This document shows, piece after piece, positions 33,269-47,057 of a stretch of 64,000 nucleotides of DNA (the stretch's first letter is position 1; each line of letters starts with the position of its first letter). The stretch spans positions 334,996,583-335,060,582 of the forward strand of contig CM057337.1 in assembly GCA_030015575.1 (NCBI GenBank), given 5' to 3'. Source of the stretch: Agapanthus africanus. Lineage: Eukaryota > Streptophyta > Magnoliopsida > Asparagales > Amaryllidaceae. A model generated the notes under the pieces. The model was not told where the DNA came from. It saw only the letters and a program-made list of their open reading frames with translations, and made no database searches. A program made the position numbers and the translations under genes.

Positions 33269-34257
33269 ACTAGGGCCATCTGTTGTGGTATCACATACCA
33301 AACAATTAGTTGTGGTTGAAGTATCTCATACTCAACTATCCCATAAAAGTCTCTACTGGGAAATAGGCCTTTGTGAGTGGATCCGCGCTGTTGTCCTCTG
33401 TGTCTACTCTCCTAACCTCGATCTCCATGGAGATCAACCATCTCCATGATCAGGTGATACTGCCTAAGAATTATATCTGGATTTCTGATGGGACAGGGGT
33501 TCCATAGGCCAAATCCTTAACTCCATTGTCACACAATGGTAGGAACGAAGTTCATCTCATGAACTTAGATATATCCAGACTGCCTCTTTGGTAGCATCCT
33601 TGGTAACGATGTATCTTGCCTTTAATCGTCTAGTAAGTCACGGTATCTAGCTTGGAACTCTTCCAACATACCGTCCCTCCACTGAGGGTAAAGACAATGC
33701 CTGGGACTGACATCCAGTCGACCTTATCACCCTGGAACCTTTCCAGTGATTCTCCCCGGGATCGATTGATACCATCTCACTACTACTAGTGAGTATCCTA
33801 ACATCCAATTAGATCTATCTCATAGATCCAAAACCCAGGATTTAGGAGGTATCACTTTGATCCTATATGGAGAATCCTTGTGATAAGCGGAGATTGACCG
33901 AGCGTAGCATAGGAAACTCCTTCCCTATCAAGAGTATGTCATCCACGTACTTTACGAGGATCACCACCATACTCTCTACTATCTTTTTGTATATACAAGG
34001 TTCATCTACCATTTTGATGAAGTCAAACTCTTTGACTACCACATCAAAACAGATGTTCCAACTCCGCGATGCCTGCTTTATCACATAAAATATCTTGAAC
34101 ACATTTCCGCTGTTCCCACTGTCTACGAAGCCCTCTGGCTGTATATTTATAGACGCTCTCTTCTAAAACATCATTTAGAAAAGCAGTCATGACACCCAAC
34201 CACCAGATATCGTAGTCATGGTATGTAGCAGTGGCAAGTAGGATCTGGATCGACTTA
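33269..34257 (-). pseudogene. CopC pol, C-terminal remnant (RT/RNase H)
   Basis: Minus-strand remnant with RT residues around YVDDILLIG (near 33935-33955) and a broken RNase H region. It carries the same RT to RNase H deletion as CopB and CopE (near 33690-33850). It stops at 34257, where CopD is inserted, and resumes at 58132. Confidence 0.85.
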
Positions 34258-36360
34258 TGTTGGGTTAGCCTAGCACCTCATGAAGGGTTTGGAAGCATCA
34301 TATGAACCAAAGAATGCATTTTTAGGGTGCTAAGCTAACAAGCATCGGATCGTTCCTAGAAAAATTAGGGTTTCAAAAATTTTCACATCAACATATGAAA
34401 AGAAAAGCTAGGGTTTAGAGAGTACAACCTTTGTAGCTCCCTACGCTAGACTCCTCAGCTACTTAGGGTTTGAAAAAGCTCCGCTTGAACTCCTCGAGGT
34501 CACCGATGATCCATCCGGAGTCCGCTTTGTCCAAGCTTGCAACTTTATCCGATCAAGTGAATGAAATCAAGCTAACACTCTAAACAAGTAGGCTAGACTT
34601 GTGTAGAATGGTGTTGTGGTTCTCTTTCTCACTTCAAAATCCAATCTTGATGAGTATATTGCTCACTACAAAGAACTAGAGAGCAAAATGAGAGAGGAAG
34701 AAGAAGATGATGGCAATATGAGAAGATGATAAGTTCAAGTCTAAAAAGATAATAGAAAATATATCAATATATATTTTCCTCTTCTCATATCAAACCATGG
34801 TTAGGATATTATTGAACTAGAGTTAAAAACACAAAGGGAAAAGTAACCCATGGTCAAATGGTGGGTGAGAATGGTTAGGTCAAGAGAAGAGTGTAGAAAC
34901 AAACCAATAATGACCATTTTTCTTTTTCCCTTTTGTTTTAAATCAAATGCAATTTAATCCATAAATAAAACCATGGTGTGAGTCTTATATTGCCACCATT
35001 TTCATGTATATACAACCATGAAGGATGTATGTATGTATGTATGTGTATATGTACATCCATATGTGCATGAATCAATAAAGAAACTATACATGCATGCATA
35101 CATCCATCATACTCAAGAAAGGATTTCAAGTCAGAAGCTAATGGTTAAATGATAAATCAACACTTGATTTATCAATCCGGCCATATCACATATGACCCCT
35201 ACCAAAATCAAGCCGCCTGACCAATATACGGTATCCATTACGCGCATTTTAATCGGGTCCATGCACATATCGCATACACGCACCACAACGTTTCGCCTGG
35301 ACTAGGAAACTCCATTGTGGGACTCTGAGACTCGTCAATACGCCGGCAGTGGGTGATGATCATATCAAGCATTCCCAAGCCACAAGCGGTCAGCTAAACG
35401 TAACGGCCACCCGGGTATTGAGCGATCAGAAGAGAACAAGCGAACCTGCTATAACTCCCGTCGAGCCAACCGGCAACACTTCCCATACAGTCCGGTCTCC
35501 TCGTCTGATATGTCGCATATCAAGTCTAGGGGTGGTAAACGTCAGACCCCAATAACCGATAAGTCATGCCGATGTGAGGCACATAACGGGTCGAGAAACT
35601 ACTGGTAACACTTACCAGCAAATCTCTGAATCAGCCCTGGCCAGGGACTTCCCTGTTACGGCCAATCGAGCACAGCGCAACATCAACCCCCAATACCGTG
35701 AGAGACGAAACCCCTCATATCGCTCATTGCCTCCATGTGACTCGGGACTGTACCCAAAAACCACCGTTTTGCACGCCCTCATGGACGTGGTAAGGTGGAG
35801 ATCAAAGCACAGTGGGAATCACACAAGACTCTATGACGATCTCGGGTCTACAGACTAACCTGCACAAGTGTCACCTGAGAACTGCCATCTGACGTGAGGT
35901 ATAATACCAACTGGGAGTTCTCGGCGAGTCCGTACAGTGTACCCAGTCTCCACTGAGCACCCGTATACCATCTCTGATGTCAAACACCAATGGATATGGG
36001 ATCATCCATCGCCCATCTCATAGGTCGAGAAGCGTATACGCTAGTCTACACTGGTATATCGATGCCCCGTCTCGATACACCCATGACTAGGGACCTTAAA
36101 GGATGTACTTATGGACTACCATGTCCCCACTAGTATGATCTGCATCATAGTCCAGGTAGTCAAGTACACATCCTAAGGGCTTTACCAACATGTAACTATA
36201 AGACAGTTTAAAGAGACTAGTATACATGTTAAGATAAAGAGCAACCAGATAGCATACTATCATATCGAGCAAGAAAGTCATCTCTATATATGTCCAAGCA
36301 TCCAATATAATATACATCATCTGTACAATACTGGCCTGTAGGGCATACATACAACTAACA
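34258..36360 (-). repeat. CopD 3' LTR
   Basis: 2,103 bases, sense start TGTTAGTTGTATG at 36360 and sense end GCTAACCCAACA at 34258. Its second half differs strongly from the CopA and CopB LTRs, while the U3 half is alike. It contains a short ATGT-repeat tract near 35027-35043, which is longer in the 5' copy. Confidence 0.92.
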
Positions 36361-38407
36361 ATCTCCCACTTGCACTGGGGCCAGCTGTTGTAGTATCGCA
36401 TACCGAGCATCCCGAAGAGTCTCTCAAACTGTATCTGGGGAATGGCCTTCGTGAGTGGATCCGCCGTGTTGTTCTTCGTGTCAACCCTCCTGACCTCGAT
36501 CTCCCGGCGATCAACTATCTCTCAGATCAGGTGATACCGCCTCAGAATATGTCTGGATCGCTGATGGGACCTGGGTTCCTTGGCCAAAGCCACCGCTTCA
36601 TTGTTATCGCAATATAAAGGTATTGGATGCTCAATGGATGGAACCACTCCAAGTTCAGTAATGAACTTCTTGATCCAGACAGCCTCTTTAGCAGCATCGT
36701 TGGCAGCGATGTATTCAGCCTCCATCGTCGAGTCTGCCACGGTTTCCTGCTTGGAACTCTTCCAGCTAACCTCCCCTCCGTAAAGGGTAAAGACAAATCC
36801 CGACTGCGACTTAGAGTCGTCCTTATCACTCTGGAAGCTCGAATTGGTAAAGGACTCCACTTGGAGTTCTCCGTTACCATACACCAAGAGCATCTCTTTA
36901 GTCCTTCGTAAGTACTTGAGAATGCTCTTCACAGCTGTCCAGTGACTCTCTCCAGGATCAGCTTGATACCTACTCACTACACTTAGTGAGTATGCTACAT
37001 CGGGTCTGGTACATAGCATCGCGTACATGATAGAGCCTACAGCCGAAGCATAGGGTATCCCTTGCGTGCGAGCTCTCTCCAAATCAGTCTTGGGAGACAT
37101 CTCTTTGGAGAGAGTGACTCCAGAGATCGTGGGTAAGTTCCCACCCTTGGATTCTTCCATACTAAACCTCTTTAGTATGGTGTCAATGTACCTGGATTGG
37201 GACAATCCCAATATCCGTTTGGATCTATCTCTATAGATCCTGATTCCCAATATGCAGGAGGCATCACCAAGATCTTTCATTGAGAATCTTTGTGATAAGA
37301 AGAGCTTGACCGATTGCAGCATATGAATGTCATTTCCTATCAAGAGTATGTCGTCCACGTACAATACGAGGAAGACAACCTTACTCCCTGCCACCTTCTT
37401 GTAGATACAAGGTTCATCTATGTTTTTGACGAAATCAAACTCTTTGATAACGACGTCAAAGCAGATGTTCCAACTCCGCGATACTTGCTTTAATCTATAA
37501 ATGGATTTAAGCAGCTTGCACACCTTCCCGCTGCTCCCACTATCTACGAAGCCCTCTGGCTAAGTCATGTACACGCACTCTTCTAAATCACCGTTTAGAA
37601 AGGCGGTCTTAACATCCATTTGCCAGATTTCGTAATCATGATACGCAGCGATGGCAAGCATGATCCGGATGGATTTTAGCATAGCCACTGGAGAAAAGGT
37701 TTCGTCATAGTCCACTCCTGGTCTTTGACGAAAACCCTTTGCAACAAGTCTAGCTTTGAAAGTCTCCACTTTCCCATCTACACAAAGTTTTTTCTTGAAG
37801 ATCCACTTGTTCCCAATGGGTTTTACCCCTTCAGGAGCATCTTCCAAAGTCCATACTTTGTTGGTGTACACGAATTCCATCTCGGACCGCATAGCATCCA
37901 GCCATTTCACTGAGTCCCACTCGTGATAGCCTGCTCGAAGCTAGTTGGGTCATCATCCTCCATGATGCAATCCTCGCTCCCACCATCCATGAGAAAACCG
38001 TAGTATCTCTCAGGTTGGCGAGGAACCCTACTAGATCGGCGGAGTGGCTGGGGTTCATTGGGCACTAATCCTCTGTTGTAGCTTTTGTAGCTGGAACCTC
38101 TTCCAGTTCTACCTCATGACCACTAATCTCTTTTTCAAGAAATTCCTTTTCTAAAAAGGTGGCATGCCGAGAAACAAACACTCTTTGTTCCTCAGGGTGG
38201 TAGAAGATATACCCTTGTGAATTCTTGGGATATCCTATAAATTTGCATAGAACCGACCGTGCCTCGAGTTTGTCCGGATTTTGTCGTTTGACATAGGCTG
38301 GACAACCCCATATCTTAACATAGTTAAGACATGGTCTCTTCCCTTTCCATATCTCATATGGAGTGGTAGGCACAGATTTGGTCGGGACCATATTCAATAG
38401 ATGTATG
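36361..38407 (-). pseudogene. CopD pol, C-terminal half
   Basis: Integrase C-terminal part, RT and RNase H, close in sequence to CopA. Damage: a one-base loss near 37916 in the linker before RT, a stop at 37560-37562 where CopA has Gln (TQPEGF region), further frame loss near 38060, and a stop at 36522-36524 shortly after RRYHLI. YVDDILLIG and the RNase H acidic sites are present. The usual pol stop is replaced by CAG, so the frame would run through the polypurine tract into the LTR (to 36096). Gyp1 separates this half from the N-terminal half. Confidence 0.9.
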
Positions 38408-41400
38408 TGTCACGACCCGCAGGGTACGGAACGTGACTGGCACTTAAGTTAACGAAACGTCTAAAGACGTCCGTAAAATAAGTAAGCCAAAGCCCAGAAA
38501 ACAAAACCAATTAAGCAAAAGAGTGAAGAAAACCCAATCAATTGAAAGCGAGTTTATCAAATAAGTCATGTAAAACCCTTTTTAAAAACAATACCAATTT
38601 TTCCGAAAATTTCGACAGAGTCTCCTCTGTAAATACTGGCCCCCAAAATGGGTACAACAAAATATATATGAATCCAACAAAATAGGGCATCCCCAAGCGG
38701 GAGCTAGCTCTTCGCCACAAGGCGGTCACAAATCCCATGCAATATTAAACGACAGCATGCAAAATAATCATAATGAAGCATAAGAAAAACAACATGTCGA
38801 CTCAAGTGAGCTCGACCCCAAAATACAGCATAAAAGTCCACAAACCTCACAGTCTCATCTCTAAGTCAATATACAACAATACGGGTAGATACAGTAAATG
38901 GAGTACACTAGATACAAAGAATATACAAGGTGGTACAAAAATAATAATATAACCCACCTAAGAGCAAAACCTCAAGTCCAGGCAAAGGAGGCAAAAGAAC
39001 AAGTGCGCCTGCCGCTACTGTACTGACGGAGCGGACCTGCAAAAGGCTGTGGCACAACGGGGGTGAGTTGCCAACTCGTGAGTAATAAATAACACCTACA
39101 AAGGCTATCGTATGCATGCACACAAGCATCCTAGCATCTAAAATACAGGTATGACTGGATGCACTAGCAGGTGTGTATACAACATCAGTGTACGAATATG
39201 TATGCAACATGAATATCTGAGATCTCAATAGGTATATATAAGAAACATTTTATCTCTTTTTGTTTTTGAAACTCTTTTAGAATGCCAGCATAATATTCAA
39301 AGAATCGACGAGAACCGGTGTCCAGCAACGACACCCAAAAGCTGTCTCAAATCTCATAAATCCATGTCATAGTGTCTCTGGCCTCAGCCATCCGGCTGAC
39401 CCAGCTCAATATCAAAATCTCATCATCTCGCGGCCACGGTCGGTATCCTCTGGATATCCGCCGTGCCAAACAGTCACCGGTAGGTAATCCGTCCCCTGCC
39501 AGGCTCAACGTCAACACCACATTCCTCTTGCCCCGGGGTACCTTACCGGGCCCACCATGTACCCGTGACGGTTCCTCCACTCCTCGACACGGATCTCGAA
39601 AACCACAACAAACTCATGGTGGACGACACTTTACATCACTAGAAAACCGCAATTACATATTTTAAAAACATAATAAGTTTAGAAATTTTGCGGCTTTCCC
39701 CCGAAATCCAGAAATATCATAAAATCTCAAGAAATCCTCATAAGTGCATATATCAATGGTGATGAATGGATATGATATCAATAATTAAGCTACGATGTAT
39801 GATTAATAGACTAGGCATGAACAATTAATATGATGAAGTACATGCACATGAATAGCAATCCTACGGTTTCATTTTAAGGAATTAAAGGCAATAGCACAAG
39901 TTTAAGTATCAATTAGTAAAAGGTTTAAATTTAAAGGTTATCTAGTGTGGTGGCATGGCAATTACCAGGGTGTGTGTGTAAGCATGAATAGTGCTCGTGC
40001 TGCATATAAAACCCTGGCAATGGTGCAGGTGTCCTATAAAATGGTTTCGCACATGTATGTCAATATAATGTATGGATGCAGCAAATAATCATATACGTAT
40101 TTCACCTCTAATTACTAACATCACTAAGAATCTTGTAAGTTACTAAAACTATCGGGCGGCTTGCGCCATCCAACGATAGTCCCCCGTAGATGTTACATCT
40201 ACTCACTGGAATCCCTGGCTAGCTGTGTCCAATCACCGCTTTCCCCTTTCGTGCCGCGTCTGACGTCTCCGCGACCGAACCTGGAATTTACATCAATACC
40301 AAACATAAGGTTACTTATCAAGAATGACGCAAAACCCAACGAAACTACTAAAGTTCACTAGCTAGGTACAACGTGCGCAGGGTGCGCGGAACATACGCGA
40401 AAATCGCAAAAACTGCCAAAAAACGCCGATTTGGTCGCCCGGCAAAACTAAAACCCGACTACCCAAAAATCCGCACTCACGCATCCTAAACGTCATAGGA
40501 GATGCTAAAAACGTCCCCAAGGTATCACAAATAATTCACCAAATAATTTTAATAAAAACCTAGTAAGCACAACTAGCAATTTTGGTGCAAAAATCGAAAA
40601 TTAGCGATACGGTTATCACAATCCAACACAATATCCAACCACACAACAAGCAATCTACAAACACTATAATTACAACACATTAGCAAAGATTCAAAACCTA
40701 TTTTCCATAAACAACCATTACTTGAATTATCTAACCTAGCAATTCTTAATCCAAACTATATATGAAAACCTTAAATTAACACTAATTTATAACTCAATTA
40801 GCAAGTTAACCTTCTAGATTAGGTTAGCAAAACAACTAGATAACAAATTAGATTTAATCAACTAATTAATGTTTTCTAAACCCTAATTCAACTCATTTAT
40901 CATGCTTCACAACTCACAATCCATACACAACCCTCTTCTAGATTTTGGTAAATTAGCAAACTTAATGCAATTTCACCCAAGTTTAACATAGATTAGGTTA
41001 ATAGGAAGCCGCTTAAGCAAGGTAACCATAAAGATTAGTTAAGTAACAACTAGATTAACTACAAAACAATTTAATTAACTATCATGGCTTCAAAAACCCT
41101 AGTTTAATTTTTCAACCATAACCTAAGAAAAAACTAGATTAGAACTACACTAAATTAACACTACAACAATCTAACTTAAGAAACTTAATCAAAAGAATTT
41201 AATTAGCAAGAGATTATACCCCACTAGAGATCTAGCAAGAATAGATTTGCTTCAAATGATGGCCTCAAGCATCAAGATCCAAGCTAGGGAGGTGAAGGAA
41301 AAGAAAGATGAAGGATGGGTTTAATTTGTAAGCTTAAAGTTGCAATTTTGATGAATTAAACATGAAGAATTTTGAAGAAATGAAAAGAAAAGAGATGAAG

Positions 41401-42077
41401 AGGAGGGAGTGCAGGTTTCGGCCAGATTAGGAGGTGAGGGGAGGGGTGTGGGTGTGTGGGAAAGGTCAAGAGTCAACTCCCCAAAAGTCAATGCTCCATA
41501 CTTCAACAACTATATTTAATATAAATTCCTAAACAAAACAATTCCACACATGAAAGAAAATAAATGTGAGGCCAGAAATTTCTGGACTTGAACAAGGTGG
41601 GGCTGTCCTAGGGCTGAGGGAAGAGAGAGAGGGGTTTTACAAAAGAAATTTTATGCAAAAAAAACCCCTACAAGTCAAAAATTGCAAGTTTTAGCTTAAA
41701 ATTCAATAAATTCGTTTCCTATCATAAAAATTAGTAAAAATTCAAAATAAAATACTAAAAATTTATGTTACCACTAGATTTTAATTATCATAATTTTAAA
41801 GATTAAAATTGGTCCGGAAAAATTTGTATTTATCGCTAATTTAATGTATTTTCTTACCGGCTTAAATAATATTAAAAAATTGAAAAATAGGGAAAAATTT
41901 TTAAATGACCAAAATTTCATAAGTAACTCATTAGATACTAAAAACAAGCAATTACCTATCCATTTTAGGTATAATTAGCCCTAAACTGCAAAATAACGAG
42001 AAAGACGGTTTTCGGAAAAATACCGAATTTTCACCGATTTTCAGGAAAACCCCAAAACGACTTTTCAAGACGCTACA
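38408..42077 (-). repeat. Gyp1 3' LTR
   Basis: 3,670 bases, close to identical to 47058-50726. By eye about 28 differences, mostly C/T or G/A transitions. A TATA-like stretch (sense CTTATATATACC) lies at about 39231-39242, some 0.8 kb before the LTR end, and could be the promoter in the 5' copy. The last 41 codons of the gag-pol frame extend into this LTR. Confidence 0.95.
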
Positions 42078-45000
42078 GTCTTCCCCCCTTAAGGAAATTC
42101 GGTCCCCGAATTTAAAAATATACCTACGCGTACCTTCAAAGAGATGGGGATGTTTATTCCTCATCTCGCCCTCGGTCTCCCAGGTAACCTCCTCGCTGCT
42201 CGGGCTACGCCAAAGGACCTTGACGGTTGGTATAATCTTTGACCTCAACTTCTTCACCTGCCGATCCAGGATGGCCACCGGCTGCTCTGCAAAAGAAAGG
42301 TCGCGCTCTAGCTGGACTGTCGGGTGCTGAATCGCATGCGAAGGGTCGTGAAGGCACTTGCGGAGCATCGAAACATGGAAGACGGGGTGAACATCGGGAA
42401 AGCTGGGTGGAAGAGCCAAACGATAAGCAACAGCGCCGACACGCTCGAGGATCTCGAAGGGACCTACGAATCTAGGGCTAAGCTTCCCCTTTCGCCCAAA
42501 ACACATCACGCCCTTCATCGGAGAGACTTTCAGAAAAACATGGTCGCCAACTGCGAACTCTAATCTGCGACGGCGCCTGTCTGCATAGGATTTCTGTCTG
42601 CTCTGAGCTGCCCTCATCCGGTCTCGAATCAACTGTATCTTCGCTGTCGTCTCCTCAACAAGCTGCGGCCCCAAAATACTGCTCTCGCTGAGCTCTGTCC
42701 AACAGACGGGCGATCTGCATCTCCTCCCATACAATGCCTCGAAAGGTGCCATCTGAATAGTATCCTGGAAGCTGTTGTTGTAGGAGAACTCCACTAGAGG
42801 TAAATGACGATCCCAGCTACCACCAAAGTCTAAAACGAACGCTCTGAGCATGTCCTCGAGAGTCTGAATGGTCCGCTCTGACTGTCCGTCGGTCTGCGGA
42901 TGAAATGCTGTGCTGAAGCTCAAACGAGTGCCCAAAGCCTCCTGAAGTCTCTGCCAAAGTCGGCTGGTGAACTGAGTGCCTCGATCTGACACGAAACAAG
43001 TCGGTACGCCATGTAGTCGCACGATCTCGTCAATATAGAGCTGAGCATACTGAGCGAAGCTGAAAGTGGTCTTCACTGGTAGGAAGTGAGCCGCTTTCGT
43101 CAATCTATCCACGATCACCCAGATGGAGTCGTACCCTCGACTGGTCCTGGGTAGACCCACAACGAAGTCCATCGAAATCTGTTCCCATTTCCACTCTGGA
43201 ATGGGTAACGGCTGTAGCTCTCCTGCGGGCCTCTGGTGCTTGGCCTTGACTTGCTGACAAGTCAGGCATCTCGAAACGAACTCCGCAATGTCCCTCTTCA
43301 TCCCGTCCCACCAGTAGGTCTCTCTCATATCATGGTACATCTTGGTGGAACCGGGGTGGACACTATACACTGATCGGTGTGCCTCCTCAAGAATGTCGCG
43401 CCGCAATCCATTAGCATCTGGTACGCACAGTCTAGATCCATATCGTAAACTCCCCTGATCGTCAACCACGAACTCGGAAAATCTGCCCTGTCCCATCTGT
43501 GCCATGATCTCTGAGCAACGGTCGTCACTGCGCTGTGCCTCATATATACGGTCAAGCAACTGTGGGCGTGCACGAACATGCGCGAGCTGTCCCCCTGTCT
43601 GAGTGAAATCGAACTCAACCCGGCTGTCGCATAACATCTGCCAATCTGCTGACGACTGCCTCTGCACTGCGCGCAAAAAGGATAGACTACCCCCGGGCCT
43701 CCTACTCAATGCATCTGCCACCACATTCGCCTTGCCGGGGTGATATAAGATCTCGCAGTCGTAGTCTTTCACCAACTCCATCCAACGACGCTGTCTGAGG
43801 TTCAGGTCTCGCTGCTGAAATATGTACTTTAAGCTCTTGTGATCGGTGAATATCTGACACGACTCGCCGTACAGGTAATGTCGCCAAATCTTCAGTGCAA
43901 AGACCACTGCAGCCATCTCCAAATCATGAGTGGGGTAGTTCTGTTCATGCTTCTTCAACTGCCGAGAAGCATAAGCGATCACCCGGCCATGCTGCATCAA
44001 TACGCATCCTAATCCCACTCGCGAAGCATCACAGTAGACAACAAATCCGCCTGATCCCGAAGGCAAAGATAATACCGGCGCCGTAGTCAAACTAGTCCGT
44101 AGCTGCTGAAAACTGCGCTCGCACTCCTCTGTCCAAACGAAAGGAACTCCCTTCCGGGTCAAACCGGTCAAAGGTGCAGCTATACGGGAGAAGTCCTGAA
44201 CAAAACGCCTGTAGTAGCCCGCCAGGCCTAGAAAACTACGGATCTCAGTAACCGATGTAGGTCGGGGCCACTGCTGAACAGCCTCAATCTTCTTCGGGTC
44301 CACACAAATGCCGTCTCTCGTAACCATGTGACCCAAGAATCCGACGCTGTCCAGCCAGAATGCACACTTGGAGAACTTCGCGAACAGCTGGTGCTCCCTC
44401 AGAGTCTGTAACGTAATCCGCAAGTGCTGCTCGTGCTCCTCTCTGCTCCGGGAGTACACCAAGATATCGTCGATAAACACGATGATGAACAAGTCAAGAT
44501 ACGGCCTGAATGTACGGTTCATCAAATCCATGAATGCTGCTGGGGCGTTGGTGAGTCCGAACGACATCACCAAAAACTCGTAGTGGCCGTAGCGCGTGCG
44601 GAAAGCTGTCCTCGGTATATCCTCCTGTCGAACTCGCAGCTGATGGTATCCTGATCGCAAGTCGATCCTCGAAAAATACCCCGCACCCTGAAACTGGTCG
44701 AACAAATCATCAATGCGCGGCAACGGATATCTGTTCTGAACGGTAACTTTGTTCAGCTGGCGGTAGTCGATACATAAGCGCAAACTTCCATCCTTCTTCT
44801 TGACAAACAGGACCGGAGCACCCCACGGAGAAACACTCGGTCGAATAAGCCCCTTATCTAACAAATCCTGCAACTGATCCTTCAGCTCTCGAAGCACTGC
44901 CGGGGCCATTCGATAAGGCGGTATAGAAATAGGCCCCGAGCCGGGAATCAAATCAATGCAGAACTCAACATCGCGCTCAGGCGGTAGCCCAGGTAGCTCA

Positions 45001-46820
45001 TCAGGGAAAACATCAGGGAACTCACAAACTACCGGGACCCGGTCCAACGGAACCTCTGCAGCTCGAGTATCACAAATACATGCTAAGAATCCCTGACATC
45101 CCTTCCGCAAGAGCTGACCAGCGCGAAGAGACGAAATTAAGCTGGGAAGGGTGACACTGCGGTCTCCCTGAATAACAAGGACTGGCTCTCCCGGAAAGCT
45201 AAATCTGACTGCCTTCTCACGGCAGTCCACCGAAGCATAACAAGTGGCCAGCCAGTCCATGCCCAGAAGCACATCAAAGTCCAACATATCGAGGAGAATC
45301 AAATCAACTGATGAATCCCTCTCCCCGATACGAACGGAACACAAACGAAATACAAACCGAGCGACAAACGACTCGCCTACCGGAGTAACAACAACAAGCG
45401 GCTGATCTAACGACGACGACTCACGGCCCAACATCGGTGCAAAGTGTGTAGAGACATACGAATGTGTGGAACCTGGGTCAAATAATACCCGGGCGTCGAA
45501 AGAACAAACTGGCAAGGTACCTGTCACAACGGTATTGGATGCCTGCGCATCCTGCGGTGTCAAAGCAAATACTCGGGCCTGTCCTCCACCGATAGCGGGC
45601 TGACCTCTACCTCGGCCTCTGCCTCCTCGTCCTCTCTGAACAGGACCGCCGCGTCCACGGCCTCTGGGTGCACCTAACTGGCGTGGAGCATCGCCTAGGG
45701 TAGGAAGTAGGGCTCTCTGAGGAGGGGGTGGTGATGGTGGCAGGGTCACATGTGGAACTGTCGCCGCTCCCTGTCGTCTCGCCGGACAGTCTCTGACAAG
45801 ATGGTGCAAACTCCCGCACCCAAAACACCCTGGAGACGGCTGCTGCCCCTGGGGATAAGAACCATATAACTGTCCCCGCCCAAATCCTCTGCCAGGCCTA
45901 TCTCTCGGAAAGAATCTGGCGCGCTGCCTCTGAGACGGTACATCGGTGCGAATCCTCTTCGGCCCAGAAACGGCCGAAGTCCGTGATATGCGTGCCTCCA
46001 TCCGCAATGCCGTATCCATAGCAGCTGAATAAGTGTCGTAGTGCTGGGCGCCAATGGCAAGATATAGCTGGGCATCAAGTCCCTGTACGAACCTCTTCAC
46101 CATCTTCTCCTCGGTATCCACCAAATACTGAGCATATCCGGATAACTGTGTAAACTGGATGTCATACTCAGACACCGTCATCCCAGGTGTCTTGACTAAG
46201 GCCTCGAAGCTGCGAGCTCTGGCGTCACGAACGCTCTCTGGGAGGAAACGAGCTAGAAAGACCGCTGTAAACTCGGCCCAAGTCATAGGCGGTAGACCTG
46301 CAGCTCGACCTCTCAAGACTGACTCCCACCATGTCTGTGCGAGACCCTCTAGTCGGAAACTCGCAAGCTATACCCATCGATCATCCGAACATCTCAGCGA
46401 ACGGCAGATCCTGGCTAAACTGTCAAGGAACGTCTGTGGGTCCTCCGCTGCCTCGGTGCCGGTGAATACTGGAGGTCTCAGCCTCATGAAATCCTGTAGT
46501 GAAACCGGGATGGTCACGGTGGTAGTAGTAGGAGCAGGTATCATGGTCGTCTGTGATGTAGTAGGTACATCATCCGGTCTCGGTGTACGACTGGCTGCAA
46601 CTAGGGATCCTACCATCTGACGTAGCTCCTGCATGCCTCCCATCATCTGTCGCAACTCCTCCATACCAGTCTCGAGCCTATCCATACGGCCTGGGGAAGG
46701 TGGATCGGTCTGTCCCTGCGGCGTAGGCATACCACCCTGCTCAGTCCTAGTCTCGGACGAGCCAGCTCGAATCTCGTCTCTGGCGGCAGCCCTCTGTGCC
46801 CTCGTAGCCTTCGGCGGCAT
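41952..46820 (-). pseudogene. gag-pol: Gyp1 gag-pol polyprotein with one in-frame TAG
   Basis: Single frame of 1,623 codons counted from ATG 46820, broken only by TAG at codon 151 (46368-46370) within gag; the same frame continues without shift. In order: Gag with a coiled-coil-like N-terminus (about 46-70), zinc knuckle CX2CX4HX4C (332-345), protease DPGSTHS (Asp448), RT with [10 protein letters not shown] (Asp784, Asp785), RNase H (YCDAS, Asp930), integrase zinc residues His1148, His1155, Cys1185, Cys1188, integrase acids Asp1218, Asp1279, Glu1315, GPF module (about 1453), chromodomain-like segment [16 protein letters not shown] (about 1533-1548). All catalytic residues are intact. The frame overlaps the polypurine tract and ends inside the LTR. 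The TAG may be a disabling point mutation or, less likely, a readthrough stop. Confidence 0.93.
42078..42090 (-). other. Gyp1 polypurine tract
   Basis: In sense AAGGGGGGAAGAC directly before the 3' LTR, the expected primer for plus-strand DNA. It lies inside the gag-pol frame. Confidence 0.85.
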
Positions 46821-47057
46821 AGTGGCTGTTACAGGAAAACGGATAGTAAGAACAGTGCAATAGGATCATAGGATACACGGAATTGAAGAAGGAATTTTTC
46901 AAGCAAGTATATCCTAAAGTCACTTAGGCGGAGTACCGTATCGTAAGTATGCCGCGGACATACGCACGCTACGTTACCCTGCTTAAGTCACTTACTCCAT
47001 CTACCAAGGGTCATCCTACACTCAAAAAGGTAAAACCTATCGCTCTGATACCAACTT
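46821..47057 (-). other. Gyp1 leader with primer-binding site
   Basis: The site TGGTATCAGAGCG (sense, 47053-47041) lies four bases after the 5' LTR and matches initiator tRNA-Met. The remaining ~220 bases up to the gag ATG hold no frame of note. Confidence 0.88.

Noticed and set aside
39372..39665. 97-codon plus-strand frame, repeated at 48022-48315
   Set aside because: Both copies lie in the two Gyp1 LTRs, so the repetition reflects LTR identity, not selection on a protein.
46159..46620. 153-codon plus-strand frame
   Set aside because: Antisense to Gyp1 gag and without known features.
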